Assembly: GCA_947044405.1 (NCBI GenBank)
Contig: CAMRHE010000196.1
Coordinates: 1,719,001-1,783,000 of the forward strand
Length of the DNA: 64,000 nt
Source: Leptodactylus fallax
Taxonomy: Eukaryota > Chordata > Amphibia > Anura > Leptodactylidae
Direction of reading: 5' to 3'
Positions 1 to 11,751 of this stretch are shown piece after piece. A program made the translations under genes and the position numbers. Below the pieces are notes generated by a model that was not told the DNA's origin, did no database searches, and was given only the letters and a program-made list of their open reading frames with translations. Every line of letters begins with the position of its first letter. The stretch's first letter is position 1.

Positions 1-1972
1 AAGCTATACATACCGAGAGATGACTACTTCCAGTGCATACATCAGATGGCAGGCACACATACAGTATAGACAAGGTGTAGACAGCTTCATTGAAGAACTG
101 CGCATTTGCCAAGAGCACCACAAATAAGCCAGTGCCAATATCAGACTCATCTCTTGGTCAGTACAAGGGCTTTTTTTGTAAATACCCCCAGAATAGACAT
201 ACATAGATGTATTTGGGACACTAATCTATCTGTATAAAAGGACATTCTTGTTCTTTTAGTGTCCCACATTTACCTGTCGTTTTTTTTTTTTAAAGGGTTA
301 ACTGATTTATTGAATAAATGTCCCAGGGCTAGTAAATGTAATAAAATAACAATATAAAGCAATACTCAACAGTTTTATCCCCCGCCACTTCCAGCACTAC
401 TCTTTGATCCTGCAGCTGATATCTTCTTGGCTACAGAATAGGCCATAAATATTAAAGTCCCGGAAAAACCCTTTAGTTGCTCCTGGGGACTACTGCCCTA
501 AAGATTTGTCATGTATGCAAAGAGGTTTATTATTTTCTGTAAACAAAAAAAAAAAAGACCAAGCTTTCCATGGGTATCTTACATGGTTAGTTGGTATAAA
601 AATACTGTATGAATAAACATTTTGTATATTAAAATGAAAATAATACTGTAAAATGAAAATTGTTGGAACTTTTTCTTTATATGGCCACTTACTTTTTATC
701 AACTTTTGCATAAATGAATAGTAGAGGTGAATATAAGAAACTTTGTAATATAACTTTGTAATATTTTTCTGCTCTTTTCAGGCTGTTTCCCTAATCCCTG
801 GTAAACTGACATTCACTCTGAAAATTCTGCTATATCCCTCTTGAGACAGACTTCACATCACATGACTCAGATTACACATGTCTATACAGTAGAAGTCTAT
901 GGATAGAGAAGGGGGAGGAGTTAACAGGAGCAGAGAAATAGCAACAGAAACAGATTTAGTGTGATGCTGGAGCTAAATAGGAACGTTCTATTACTACTAT
1001 TTTATATGTACTTTACTCATATCAGTACAAGTCAGTATTTCTCTATATATGTCCTACATGATTCCTGGGCTGTTTCTGTGTGACAGAGAGATTTATGGAG
1101 CAAAGAAACCTGAAAACCCACTTCTGCAGGAAAGCCTGCAACCTGCACCCATTATAATACCATCTGAACAGTGTTATGGTTGAGATGCAAGGCAACAAAA
1201 GGAAAATCAGGAAGTGGCTGATAACAGCGACCAGTAGGAAAAGCTATTTAAAATCAGCACCGAAATGCATGCCAGAGACAGACTACCAGACACCTTCATC
1301 AGCGTTAACCGCAAGGCCAGATGGACAGCAGAATCTGAGAGTCGGTAATAAATGCTCTGCAAACCAAAACCAAACCAGATCCCACAATAGACTTACAGGG
1401 CAGATCAGAAACAGGAGAATAGCCATACAGGCAAATGGACAAAGGCAGGAGAAGATGTCAGAGACAGAATCAGCAGACAAAAGTGATATCCAGTGGAAAG
1501 CGAAGGGTCAAATACAAACAGGTACGTCAAAAGCAGAATCAGCAGGCAAATGTATATATTCAAAGAACAAGCAAAGGGTCAGAATGATGCAATCCAAAAT
1601 ACATACTATAAGGTACAGAGCCAAACTAGTTGGCAACCTCAGTCACGAGGGAGGGGTCTTATATATGCCTCCTCAGCCGCTAATTGGACAAACCCAGGTA
1701 ACTTCTGAAAATGCAGAAGCTTTCTAGGTTCAGAAGGTGACCTTAAAGGTATGGCGACTGAATATTCCTAACCTAACCCACTGTCTCCTTTTATCTTCCC
1801 TTAGATTGTAAGTACTTATGGGCACGGACTTCCCTCCCATTTCACCATTGGTCACACACTGTACTATTGATCTATGCAAAGTTTGTTTAAAGGTTAGGTA
1901 TGCTTTAAGGATGAGGATATATGTCAAAGGGACAGATGCTATTCTCCTCTTTATTTCTTTTTTTAATCTATT

Positions 1973-2820
1973 CCCTTCAAAGCTTTTCTATGGGGTTGAG
2001 ATCTGGAGACTGGCTAGGTCACTCCAGGACCTTGAAATGCTTCTTACGAAGCCGCTCCTTCGTTGCCATGGCGGTGTTCTTGGGATCATTGTCATGCTGA
2101 AAGACCCAGCCACGTTTCATCTTCAATGCCCTTGCTGATGGAAGGAGGTTTGCACTCAAAATAACACAATACATGACCCCATTCATTCTTTCATGTACAC
2201 GGATCAGTCATCCTTGTCCCTTTGCAGAGAAACAGCCCCAAAGCATGATGTTGCCACCCCCATGCTTCACAATAAGTATGGTGTTCTTTAGATGCAACTC
2301 AGCATTCACTCTCCTCCAAACATGAGAAGTTGTGTTTCTACCAAACAGTTCTACTTTGGTTTCATCTGACCATATGACAGTCTCCCAATACTCTTCTGGA
2401 ACATCCAAATACTCTCTAGCAAACTTCAGACGGGCCCGGATATGTACTGGCTTAAGCAGGGGGACACGTCTGGCACTGCAGGATCTGAGTCCCTGTGCGT
2501 AGTGTGTTACTGATGGTAGCCTTTGTTACATTAGTCCCAGCTTTCTGCAGGTCATTCACTAAGTCCCCCCATGTAGTTCTGGGATTTTTGCTCACCGTTC
2601 TTGTGATCATTTTGACCCCACGGGGTGAGATCTTGCGTGCAGCCCCTAATCGAGGGAGATTATCAGTGGTCTTGTATGTCTTCCATTTTCTAATTATTGC
2701 ACCCACAGTTGATTTCTTCACACCAAGCTGCTTGCCTATTGCAGATTCAGTCTTCCCTGCCTGGTGCAGGTTTACAATTTTGTTTCTGGTGTCCTTCCAC
2801 AGCTCTTTGGTCTTCACCAT
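1973..2820 (-). pseudogene. Tc1-like transposase pseudogene, family A copy 1
   Basis: On the minus strand an ATG at 2820 opens a 122-codon frame with the N-terminal helix-turn-helix DNA-binding region ([16 protein letters not shown] and the [13 protein letters not shown] helix). A second frame (2408-2208) covers the first catalytic Asp in [11 protein letters not shown] and the glycine box [13 protein letters not shown], then stops. A small deletion near 2495-2500 relative to the other copies shifts the frame, and the 3' end with the catalytic Glu region is truncated. It cannot encode an active enzyme. The intact relative is the gene at 37378-38400. Confidence 0.88.
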
Positions 2821-3185
2821 AGTGGAGTTTGGAGTGTGACTGTTTGAGGTTGTGGACAGGCGTCTTTTATACTGATAACAATTTCAAACAGGTGCCATTA
2901 CTACAGGTAATGAGTGGAGGACAGAGGAGCCTCTTAAAGAAGAAGTTACAGATCTGTGAGAGCCAGAAATCTTGCTTGTTTGTAGGTGACCAAATACTTA
3001 TTTTCTACCATAATTTGCAAATAAATTCTTAAAAAATCAGACAATGTGATTTTCTGGATTTGTTTTCTCACTTTGTCTCTCATAGTTGAGGTCTACTTAT
3101 GATGACAATTACAGGCCTCGCTCATCTTTTTAAGTGGAAGAACTTGCACAATTGGTGGCTGACTAAATACTTTTTTCCCCCACTG
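1973..3185 (-). mobile_element. Truncated Tc1-like element, family A copy 1
   Basis: The right terminal repeat is complete: it ends '...cccccactg' at 3185 and is followed by TA, the usual Tc1/mariner target. It matches the right repeats of the copies at 25283-26875 and 37014-38616. The left end is cut at about 1973, where homology starts abruptly at 'cccttcaaag', so the left terminal repeat and the last transposase codons are gone. The element reads on the minus strand. Confidence 0.9.
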
Positions 3186-3616
3186 TATGTGCCATTGAGG
3201 GCATGTATCAAAGCTATACAATACGATGTCTATGGAGAGGGAGAGAAGTGCTTCTCAAAGCAGAGAGAGATCTGCACTATAGAGAGACAGTTTTCTTTCA
3301 CAACACAGTTGGGTTATCAGGATTTACCATCCAGCCTTCTCCTGAAATAAATTACTCATTTAATCCTGTAGATGGTCTCATATCTCTGTCTCTCTTCTTC
3401 TTCTTCTCCTCCCCCTCATCTCTACATAGACTGCATTGTAAACTAATCTGTTTGTGTATGGATTAGGGAGCAAAATCGCTCAGAAAAGAAGTAAAACAGG
3501 AATAATTCTTAAAGACATAGGCACTCTTCTTTAGTGAAGTATGTTACAAAATCTGTTCCCTTCACCGGCACTATTGATTTATGAAAAAATAATTGTAAAA
3601 TGTATTGAAACTATAA

Positions 3617-4169
3617 AGGGGTTGTCCAGGCAAAAATGGACATCAAAATTGTTTTTTAAATGAGACGGGAGCAGTGAAAAAAAACATACTCACCTTCCCC
3701 AGTGCCTCCCAGCGTGGTTCAGACCTCCCGGACCATTGTTGTCTTCCAGCGGAAGTCCCCACCGCACATGACCGCTGAAGCCAATCAGCGGTCTCAGAGA
3801 GGGGCACGTGACGTCACTACCTGTGACGTTCCAGGATCTCTTCCTGAGCCTGCTGATTGACCTCAGCGGTCACGTACATGTCACCTCCTCTACCACTTTT
3901 GACCAGTAGGTGACCTCTGCAGACAATCACTGGCCTCAGTGGTCCTGTGCCTTATATGCTGGCACCACCACTGAGGCCAATGTTTGGCTGCAGTGGTCAA
4001 AAGGGTATACAGCATGCCATTGCATCAGAAAAATAAACAAAGACCATGGGGGCCACTCTAGCATTGGCACTGGAGCGGAGGATGGTTTAACAGGTGAATA
4101 ATGTTTGTTTTTTTTATTTGATAACATTTTCTGCGGCTAGTTAATTTCTTAAACTCTCGGACAACCCCT
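3617..4169. mobile_element. TTAA-type MITE with 'aggggttgtcc' ends
   Basis: The ends are an inverted pair, 'aggggttgtcc' at 3617 and 'ggacaacccct' at 4159-4169. The right flank is TTAA (4170-4173) and the left flank is ATAA, one base off. The inside is CpG-rich with TGACGTCA at 3809-3816, a CCAAT motif at 3780, and a minus-strand splice-donor consensus at 3688-3696. No transposase is encoded. TTAA target sites are known for piggyBac and Kolobok; I cannot tell which drove it. Confidence 0.75.
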
Positions 4170-5580
4170 TTAAGGATCCCCAGAAGGTAGATTTGCTTGT
4201 TCAGAGGGTGTTTATTCTTACTGCTATGGAGGGTTAATTAATGCTCTTTGTCAATAACTATGTGCTGGCTTTATTTACTTACTTGAGCCAAATGAAAGCA
4301 CGACAAGTTATTTTCTAAAGAGGAATTACTTACTCTATAGTCTAAACATGGTTACTGCTGCTGTGTTAACAGAGAGCTGGTTCCAGTGAGAGCGCAGGGA
4401 CTGCAGAGTAGCTTATGTAACAGAGGAAAAGCGTGCACTGAATTTTTATAAAAGATCTTTGAAATGCAAGAGACAAAAAGCAGGCTTTATAATGGGGAAT
4501 AACAATCGAGCAGGCTATATTAATAGCCATTAACTGCTCGCAGCTCAGCTAGTATAGCAAAAATAGTTACGAGATCATCATCTCATTTTATGTTTATTTC
4601 TTGCAATATGGTATGTGCTTTTTATATTTAGGGTATACATATATTTATACAGTCCTCTAAGCAGATGAAGCATCATCAACTACATTATTGTCATTGTGAC
4701 AATATAAATAGCACATAGAGTACATTCCAGATTTAGAGAATGTGCTGAGAAACCTTTGTACCATATTCATGTAATTTCTAAAGGATTATTTACGAATGCA
4801 GGAAAATGCCAGTATGGAGCACAAAAGCTCATTTTCTTGTCATTTCATGACACGTGTCTTCTTCTTTGTCACGGGACATATGTTACAAGTCTTCATACCA
4901 CTTAAGAGAACAAAATTCTGCTTTCAACATGATTGCTGGACCGAGAGAGTGTCTTGAAGGAAAGCTGTAAATTTGATAATACACCTTTTTGAAGTGAGGG
5001 TAATAAAACTTCACCCAATATAAAAATGATGTTGGAGATGTTAGGTCATTACAATAATGTAACAGTAGGGTGGCATAAGATCAATAACAAAAATTCTATG
5101 GATATAGGTGACCAGGGGAGAATAATTTACATCTGAAGGAAGAAATATCCCCTACAGAACAATTCATAAAAGTAAATAGGTGACACATACTGTTGTGAGC
5201 ATTAGAGACATAGTATACAGAGAAGCCCTCAGAGAAACCCTCCAGGGGACTGAGACACTCTGGTTGGGAAGATGACCACATGCTTCATGCAACATTATCA
5301 GTGCCCTTTAGAACATTTTTTGTGTTTTGGTAAAAAAATTATTTGGTAGTGGTGTCCTGGGGACTTTTTTTTCCAGGGGTGCCCTGAGTCTGAAAAGGTT
5401 GGGAAACACTGGTATAGAGACTACTGCACTATATAGTTAATGAAAACATAATAACAGGGTAACTAAAAAGGATTTTCTTATCTTAAAAAGTGATACATGG
5501 CTTGAATACATAGATTCTGCAGTGTGTTATGATAGTGATTGAGACCTTATCCATAATGAGCAACTATAAAATTATCCTAA
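4170..5580. other. Unassigned upstream DNA, mostly AT-rich and unique-looking
   Basis: No gene or repeat boundary could be supported. The block at 4320-4560 has mixed composition and no obvious repeat partner in the window; it could be constrained non-coding sequence, but only comparison with other frogs would show this. Confidence 0.4.
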
Positions 5581-6795
5581 TTGTGAAGGCTATCGCCTTG
5601 CCACGCTACCTGACACACCTGCGACCAACCTTCTTTACCTCCCACTCACACACTATGAGCGGACTCGGTTCATAGGATGATATGAAACGAGCTTTATAAA
5701 TTTTATATATTTATTAACCCCAGTGGGTCAGAATTAAGCACTAACATATACAAAAATACATATCAATTATCAAGTAAATACGGGTAAAAGCAAAATACAG
5801 TGCAGAAAATTAAATGGGAAATAAGATAGGAAAATACCAGAACAAGTTGATAGTCCGTTTCTTTAGGCCTAGCAGTTTGGGCCTAGGGTGCAAGCTTAAG
5901 CAAGTTACAGAACATGTGTCTCCTACATAATGTCACATATTCTCCAGGATAACAAAAGACCCTTCTTTCGCTGGTCTGAGAACATTTAACTCAACTGGTC
6001 TCCTCCGTAAGTGATGTCACCAGAAAGAGGAGCCCCACCCCCTTTCCTGAAATTCCCAGAACCATATTTCTTGATATCTACTTGCTGGATGACCGTATTG
6101 TAAAGCAAGAGGTCTGATGGGGCTCATGGCGGGCTCCCCATGATGCAGACACCAAGAATTACACCGCAATCCTCTATGTGTAAGGAGATCAGTGTCTGGA
6201 CCTTTTCCCGGCTTTGAACAGCACTTGTGTGGGCTTCAAACATGCACCTTGGCTGGGCACATCTGGGGAATTTATCGGGGCGACTGTAAGAGGTTCCCAG
6301 GGGAAGAGATTGTCATAAAACCATATCCTTTTTGATCTGTGGCCTGGAGACCCAAAGTCTCCCCTGTGTTTGCTCAAAAGCCTTTCAGCCCCCTCTCGGC
6401 GGGAAGCCCCTGCAGGGATAATGAGTGGTAACAAGGGTATGCTAATTGAGCCAAGGACAGACAACAAAGAGAGTTGATTACAGAGTAGCCCTACTGCATT
6501 CCTCAAGCCTATGACCAAATGGCTGAGAGCAGTCAGGAACATCCCAATATGACAAATAAAAAAAATAAATTTCCAAGAAAGGTATGTAACTGAGGGTCTG
6601 TTCATCATGCTAATATTTAAAGAGGACCCTTGATGCAGTATGTTAAATACTGCTTCACAGCTGACGGTGTGCTGAATTCAGCACCCTTTAGAGTTGAGCA
6701 GGTATGTGCCCCTGTGCCAGAGATAATGGTGCCATTAGTTTCGGTTACTAATATCACTGCTCTGCATCATTCCTGGGCGGTGAGGAACCCCCCTG
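5581..6795. repeat. Possible LTR or other interspersed repeat
   Basis: The block is more GC-rich than its flanks. It starts near 'tgtgaaggc' and ends near 'cccctgtgaca', which resembles TG...CA retroelement borders, but no matching target duplication was found. A motif 'tgtcataaaaccata' near 6311-6326 recurs near 19852-19866, suggesting a shared family. The 139-codon minus-strand frame inside it resembles nothing I know. Confidence 0.3.
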
Positions 6796-8012
6796 TGACA
6801 GTATACTTCAATATATTAAGTTGCAGTTGATAAGTTAGAGTACACTCAACAAGACAGGCTAACTATGTTCACTTTCCCACTCACCCATTAAAAGTGGAAG
6901 TGGTACAGAAATCAAAAGGTTGCAAAATGTTTGCAGAAATGAGCTTAAAAAGTCACAAATTTCTGTTTTGCGACTTTGTTACATGATAATTCTGGAGTGC
7001 AGGATTTGATAAGCACCCCATTGAATCTTTACATGTAAAATTCAGAAAGAGCTGCTGGAAATGGAAAATCACTCCCTATGATATGGACAGGTTCTGAAAA
7101 GTATACATAGTCCACCCAAAGCATGGAGCCCAAAGCATGGAGCCACTCTCACCTGGCGTCCAAAGGAGCAGCTTCTCTTGGCACAGTTAAATGGAAGAAG
7201 ATGTAGTACCGCACTATATAGTAATGCACTATACTGTAGTCAATGCCTTTACTTCACTAATACATCAGTGAAACTAATATACTGATTTGTTGGAACCTCC
7301 AGCCAAGCATTTATGATGAGTCTGGATTTCGAAAAGACCATTGTATGCTGAAAATATTGTATCCTGAGGCCATTGTAAGTTGAATGACCACTGTATAACA
7401 ATAAAAACTGCAGCTTCTCTTGATAAAAACAAGGAGAGCTCCCATTGAGGGAAAAATAAAATTTAGGACTCTCAGAATATGGTAACACAAAGAGATGCAG
7501 AATGAAGGTAACACGTTGCCATGCAGTGAATGCCACAAAGTTTTTATGACAAAAAATAATGATGTAATTTCAGTTTTTTTCTCATTCGCCAGAAAGAGTT
7601 AATAAAAGTTAAACAATAGGGGTGTCAATGAAAAATACAACTCATGGCAAAAAAACGAACAAACCACCAAGCGGATTGACAGAAAATAAAAAAAAAAGAC
7701 TGAAGTTTTTCTATTTTTGTTTATGGGAACTAAATCTTGCTTAAATCTCTCAAGAAATCTCACTAAGTTTTACATCCACCAAATTCTAACATTAAAACTA
7801 CTACTAAAACAGAATCACTGATTATATTGTTACAATGGCACCATTCTGGGGTGGGAAAAATGTGCAAGTAAATGGCCAAATTCATAAATTTGATGTGTTG
7901 GAAACAGGAAAAATGGTGAAGTGTATGTAAAAGGGTCAAATTGAGATGGCCAGGGGACTAATTTTTAACATCTCCAAAATGACAGATCATATAGGGTGTT
8001 CCCATTATGCAG
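6796..8012. other. Intergenic or intronic DNA with a repeat fragment
   Basis: Nothing coding is seen. At 7560-7660 there is a fragment of the frog repeat that also occurs at 57100-57190 (shared 'cagaaagagttaat' followed by 'gtgtca' and an A-rich stretch). Confidence 0.4.
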
Positions 8013-8014
8013 TA

Positions 8015-8423
8015 CAGTAATACCTCGTACATTCGCAAGGTTAGGTTACAGAGTGGATCGCGAGGAATCGCGAATGTTTGGTACAAGCGCTTAGAAGCGC
8101 TTACAATGCCGATTTCTAATGTTTAACCCCTAAATATCAATAAATTTACCCTACAGTACTGTACAGTATACTAAAGTATACTGTACAGTACTGTATATTA
8201 ATACATTCATTCATTTTTCTTATACACTCACAGTAAAATGAAACTAATTACCGGGTACGTAACGAACAGGACGCTACTACCCAATAGCGAAGGTGTTTTT
8301 TTTTTATTAAATTTCACAGATCTGAGAAAAAAAGAGCAAAATCTATATATGTTAGTTGCCAAAAAAATATTGCGAATCTGTGAATTCGCAAATTCAGAAA
8401 CGCGAGTGTACGAGGTATTACTG
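8015..8423. mobile_element. Tigger/pogo-like MITE with TA target
   Basis: The terminal inverted repeats are 'cagtaatacctcgtac' at 8015 and 'gtacgaggtattactg' ending at 8423, each bordered by TA (8013-8014, 8424-8425). A near-perfect palindrome of about 44 bp lies at 8154-8198, built from repeated 'agtactgtacagtatact'. There is no transposase. The terminus resembles pogo/Tigger-type ends, an inference from recall. Confidence 0.8.
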
Positions 8424-8894
8424 TACTTATTACCTACCAAAAGTGACCCAAGAAAGGAGAACTAGTTAACCAAAGTCTGGGGAGTGAAGGCTAGTTCACC
8501 TGGTCCAAACCCCCTACTGTAGCACAGAAAGCTAATGCAGTTATTACTGGCCATAGCAGAAAGGTGTCTGCACTGATTGTGACCAAAATGACCAAGGTGC
8601 CATTTTGGGGTAGATTTCCAGCCCCAGGAATGAGATATGGGGCTGGTGATCCATTAGTACAGGGATGGGCAATTGATTTTCCCACAGGGCCACATGAGAT
8701 ATTGGAATGGTTTTAGAGGGCCATCATCTTGCACAGTGGGCGGGACCGAAAATGAAAGTATGCGCATGCGCAATAGTACTTGCGCATCGCTACTTACAAA
8801 AACACCGAAGGGCTGTCAGTTCCTCATACAGCGATCTGCTGTGCAAGCTACCACTACTATTCCCTCCACTTCCCTTCAGCCTAAACATCTAGAG

Positions 8895-8960
8895 CAGTGA
8901 TGGCTAACCTTTTAAGCTCGGTGTGTCAAAATTCATAAAAAAAAAAAACCTAGCTTAACT
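8895..8960. mobile_element. Fragment with a second hAT-Charlie-like end
   Basis: The sequence 'cagtgatggctaacc' resembles the terminus at 15388 ('cagtgatggcgaacc'), a well-known Charlie-type end. It lies inside the larger hAT-like element, and no matching opposite end was found. Confidence 0.45.
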
Positions 8961-9061
8961 CAGGTGGCATGTCACAACCAAAAATATCCATAATTTTGTG
9001 ATATTTGTAGCTCTAGTTAAAAAAAAGTTATATTTTTGATTTATGTATTTGTATTATATGT

Positions 9062-9280
9062 ACTTCTGGCCCATCACACAGCATATGATCCCCTTTTTCT
9101 GGCCCATTACACAATATATGACCCCCTTTTTGTGGCCCATCACAAAGTATATGACCCCCCTTTTTTGGCCCATCACACGGTATATGACCCTCTTTTTCTG
9201 GCCAATCACACAGTATATGACTCCTTTTTCCTGGCACATCACACGGTATATGACCCCTTTTCCTGGCCAATCACACGGTA
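9062..9280. repeat. Minisatellite, unit about 33 bp (left part)
   Basis: About seven units of 'cacagtatatgacccc' plus 'tttttctggcccat' run to 9280 and resume for one to two units at 10930-10970 beyond the Tc1 insertion. The unit length is a multiple of three and lacks stops in several frames, which explains the overlapping 80-92-codon open frames on both strands; these are not genes. Confidence 0.9.
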
Positions 9281-10929
9281 CAGTCATATGAAAAAGTTTG
9301 GGCACCCCTATTAATCTTAATCATTTTTAGTTCTAAATATTTGGGTGTTTGCAACAGCCATTTCAATTTGATATATCTAATAACTGATGGACACAGTAAT
9401 ATTTCAGGATTGAAATGAGGTTTATTGTACTAACAGAAAATGTGCAATATGCATTAAACCAAAATTTGACCGGTGCAAAAGTATGGGCACCTCAACAGAA
9501 AAGTGACATTAATATTTAGTAGATCCTCCTTTTGCAAAAATAACAGCCTCTAGTCGCTTCCTGTAGCTTTTAATCAGTTCCTGGATCCTGGATGAAGGTA
9601 TTTTTGACCATTCCTCTTTACAAAACAATTCCAGTTCAGTTAAGTTTGATGGTCGCCAAGCATGGACAGCCCGCTTCAAATTATCCCACAGATGTTCAAT
9701 GATATTCAGGTTTGGGGACTGGGATGGCCATTCCAGAACATTGTAATTGTTCCTCTGCATGAATACCTGAGTAGATTTGGAGCTGTGTTTTGGATCATTG
9801 TCTTGCTGAAATATCCATCCCCGGCGTAACTTCAAATTCGTCACTGATTCTTGTACATTATTCTCAAGAATCTGCTGATACTGAGTTGAATCCATGCGAC
9901 CCTCAACTTTAACAAGATTCCCGCTGCCGGCATTGGCCACACAGCCCCAAAGCATGATGGAACCTCCACCAAATTTTACAGTGGGTAGCAAGTGTTTTTC
10001 TTGGAATGATGTGTTTTTTTGACGCCATGCATAACGCCTTTTTGTATGACCAAACAACTCAATCTTTGTTTCATCAGTCCACAGTACCTTCTTCCAAAAT
10101 GAAGCTGGCTTGTCCAAATGTGCTTTTGCATACCTCAGGCGACTCTGTTTGTGGCGTGCTTTCAGAAACGGCTTCTTTCGCATCACTCTCCCATACAGCT
10201 TCTCCTTGTGCAAAGTGTGCTGTATTGTTGACCGATGCACAGTGACACCATCTGCAGCAAGATGATGCTGCAGCTCTTTGGAGGTGGTCTGTGGATTGTC
10301 CTTGACTGTTCTCACCATTCTTCTTCTCTGCCTTTCTGATATTTTTCTTGGCCTGCCACTTCTGGGCTTAACAAGAACTGTCCCTGTGGTCTTCCATTTC
10401 CTTACTATGTTCCTCACAGTGGAAACTGACAGGTTAAATCTCTGAGACAACTTTTTGTATCCTTCCCCTGAACAACTATGTTGAACAATCTTTGTTTTCA
10501 GATCATTTGAGAGTTGTTTTGAGGAGCCCATGATGCCACTCTTCAGAGGAGATTCAAATAGGAGAACAACTTGCAATTGGCCACCTTAAATACCTTTTCT
10601 CATGATTGGATACACCTGGCTATGAAGTTCAAAGCTCAGTGAGGTTACAAAACCAATTTTGTGCTTCAGTAAGTCAGTAAAAAGTAGTTAGGAGTATTCA
10701 AATCAATAAAATGATAAGGGTACCCAAATTTTTGCACCGGTCAAATTTTGGTTTAATGCATATTGCACATTTTCTGTTAGTACAATAAACCTCATTTCAA
10801 TCCTGAAATATTACTGTGTCCATCAGTTATTAGATATATCAAATTGAAATGGCTGTTGCAAACACCCAAATATTTAGAACTAAAAATGATTAAGATTAAT
10901 AGGGGTGCCCAAACTTTTTCATATGACTG
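9281..10929 (-). mobile_element. Complete Tc1-like element, family B
   Basis: The 1649-bp element is bordered by TA on both sides (9279-9280, 10930-10931). It has terminal inverted repeats of about 200 bp that are essentially identical, which means a recent insertion. It sits inside a minisatellite unit of the surrounding hAT-like element, and the unit reads through when the Tc1 is removed. Each arm has an outer and an inner copy of a similar motif ('aaaagtttgggcacccc' and 'gcaaaagtatgggcacc' on the left), the IR/DR layout of Sleeping Beauty-type elements. Confidence 0.95.
9509..10531 (-). CDS. Tc1-like transposase, DD34E, intact (family B)
   Basis: This 340-codon gene is uninterrupted from the ATG at 10531; an upstream in-frame ATG at 10576 would add 15 residues, but the usual Tc1 start is the MGSSKQLS one. 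Residues 1-110 form the bipartite paired-like helix-turn-helix DNA-binding domain with the GRPRK motif at 59-63, which binds the terminal repeats. The catalytic core has D153 (WTDETK), D244 (QQDNDPKH) and E279 (NIIEHLW), with exactly 34 residues between the last two. The glycine box is KFGGGSIMLWG. The enzyme cuts and pastes the element into TA sites in the nucleus. Length and motifs are all as expected, so it may be active; expression is not shown by sequence. Confidence 0.95.
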   Translation of the reverse strand: MGSSKQLSNDLKTKIVQHSCSGEGYKKLSQRFNLSVSTVRNIVRKWKTTGTVLVKPRSGRPRKISERQRRRMVRTVKDNPQTTSKELQHHLAADGVTVHRSTIQHTLHKEKLYGRVMRKKPFLKARHKQSRLRYAKAHLDKPASFWKKVLWTDETKIELFGHTKRRYAWRQKNTSFQEKHLLPTVKFGGGSIMLWGCVANAGSGNLVKVEGRMDSTQYQQILENNVQESVTNLKLRRGWIFQQDNDPKHSSKSTQVFMQRNNYNVLEWPSQSPNLNIIEHLWDNLKRAVHAWRPSNLTELELFCKEEWSKIPSSRIQELIKSYRKRLEAVIFAKGGSTKY

Positions 10930-10979
10930 TATATGACCCCCTTTTAAAGCCCACCCACAGCATATGACCACATGTTATC

Positions 10980-11290
10980 CCCCCGCCCCCACACAGAGTA
11001 GTGGCCGATACTTTTTACTCACCTGTCCATGCTCCAGCTTTGGACGCCCTCTGCTGCCGCCTCCAGTGTGCGCTGTTGCCGATGTTGAAGAAGGTCAGGA
11101 CGCTGTACATAGCGTCACAGCGTTCTTCAGCATCGTGACGTCAGTGTAGCGCCGCTTAGAGGAGGCAGTGAAGCGAGGCCAGGGCAGGAGCATGCACAGG
11201 TGAGTAAAAAAGTATCGGCAGCTGCTTATTGCAATAACACAATACGTAGCTGCCGACTCGTGTCACCTGTCACCATGCGGGCCAGTCAGA
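10980..11290. promoter_or_regulatory. CpG-rich core with CRE-type site and outward splice donors
   Basis: Inside the hAT-like element, a GC-rich block carries TGACGTCA at 11136-11143. A minus-strand splice-donor consensus (tactcacct, 11016-11024) and a plus-strand one (caggtgagta, 11197-11206) flank it, both pointing outward. Similar blocks occur at 27690-27940 and 41375-41582. Any promoter activity is inference. Confidence 0.4.
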
Positions 11291-11349
11291 GGTAGTTAGA
11301 GAGCCAAATGTGGCCCGCGGGCTGTACAATGCCCAGGTCTGCATTAGTA

Positions 11350-11749
11350 TGACACAGAAGCCTATTGATCTTATTTCTGTTACAGGCTGCACTAGGTATC
11401 ATGTAGTATAAGTATAGTGATTTTACAATGCATTGCAATGCATTAGCTTTGGATAACTGTGTCCAAAAACGTCTGGTCTACAAGTTTATAAAAATATTTT
11501 TACCATACGGTGAAAGTTGTAATGGGAAAACAATCAAAAGAGCCGAACCCCCATTTTTTTGCAGTTTCATCTCCAATTAAAGTTTGGATTAAAAGCAATC
11601 AAAACATTAGACATATAAAGAGAAAGTACATCTGGCCCTGCAAAAAAAAGACGCCTTATGCATCCTCGTACATGGAAATATAAAAAAGTATGGGTGTCAG
11701 AATGTGGTGACTTCAATCATTTTGTTTTGCAAAGTTTTGGACTTTCATA
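11350..11749. other. Spacer between hAT-like element and Tc1 family C
   Basis: AT-rich DNA without a supported gene. No repeat boundary could be fixed here. Confidence 0.4.
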
Positions 11750-11751
11750 TA

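Larger units (their letters stand above)
8660..11341. mobile_element. hAT-like non-autonomous element with minisatellite, hosting Tc1 family B
   Basis: The ends are 'cagggatgggcaattg' at 8660 and 'caatgcccaggtctg' at 11341. They form a recognisable Charlie-type inverted repeat, extended by 'gggccaca' inside each arm. Both sides carry the same 8-bp duplication CATTAGTA (8652-8659 and 11342-11349), the hAT signature. Inside are a ~33-bp minisatellite split by a Tc1 insertion and a CpG-rich core (10980-11290). Without the Tc1 it would be about 1.0 kb. It encodes no hAT transposase. Confidence 0.88.

Noticed and set aside
1176..1727. 183-codon open frame on the + strand
   Set aside because: Rich in Gln, Lys, Arg and Ser with no domain or splice context; the DNA has loose internal repeats ('cagaatcagcag'), and the stop-free frame is explained by A-rich repetitive sequence.
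5581..6795. Solo LTR with TG...CA ends
   Set aside because: No matching 4-6-bp target duplication, primer-binding site or internal region was found, so it is listed only as a possible repeat.
9062..9280. CRISPR-like regular spacing
   Set aside because: Units are contiguous tandem repeats without unique spacers, in a vertebrate genome.
9028..9314. Four overlapping open frames of 80-92 codons on both strands
   Set aside because: They follow the 33-bp minisatellite; a unit divisible by three without stops leaves several frames open at once.
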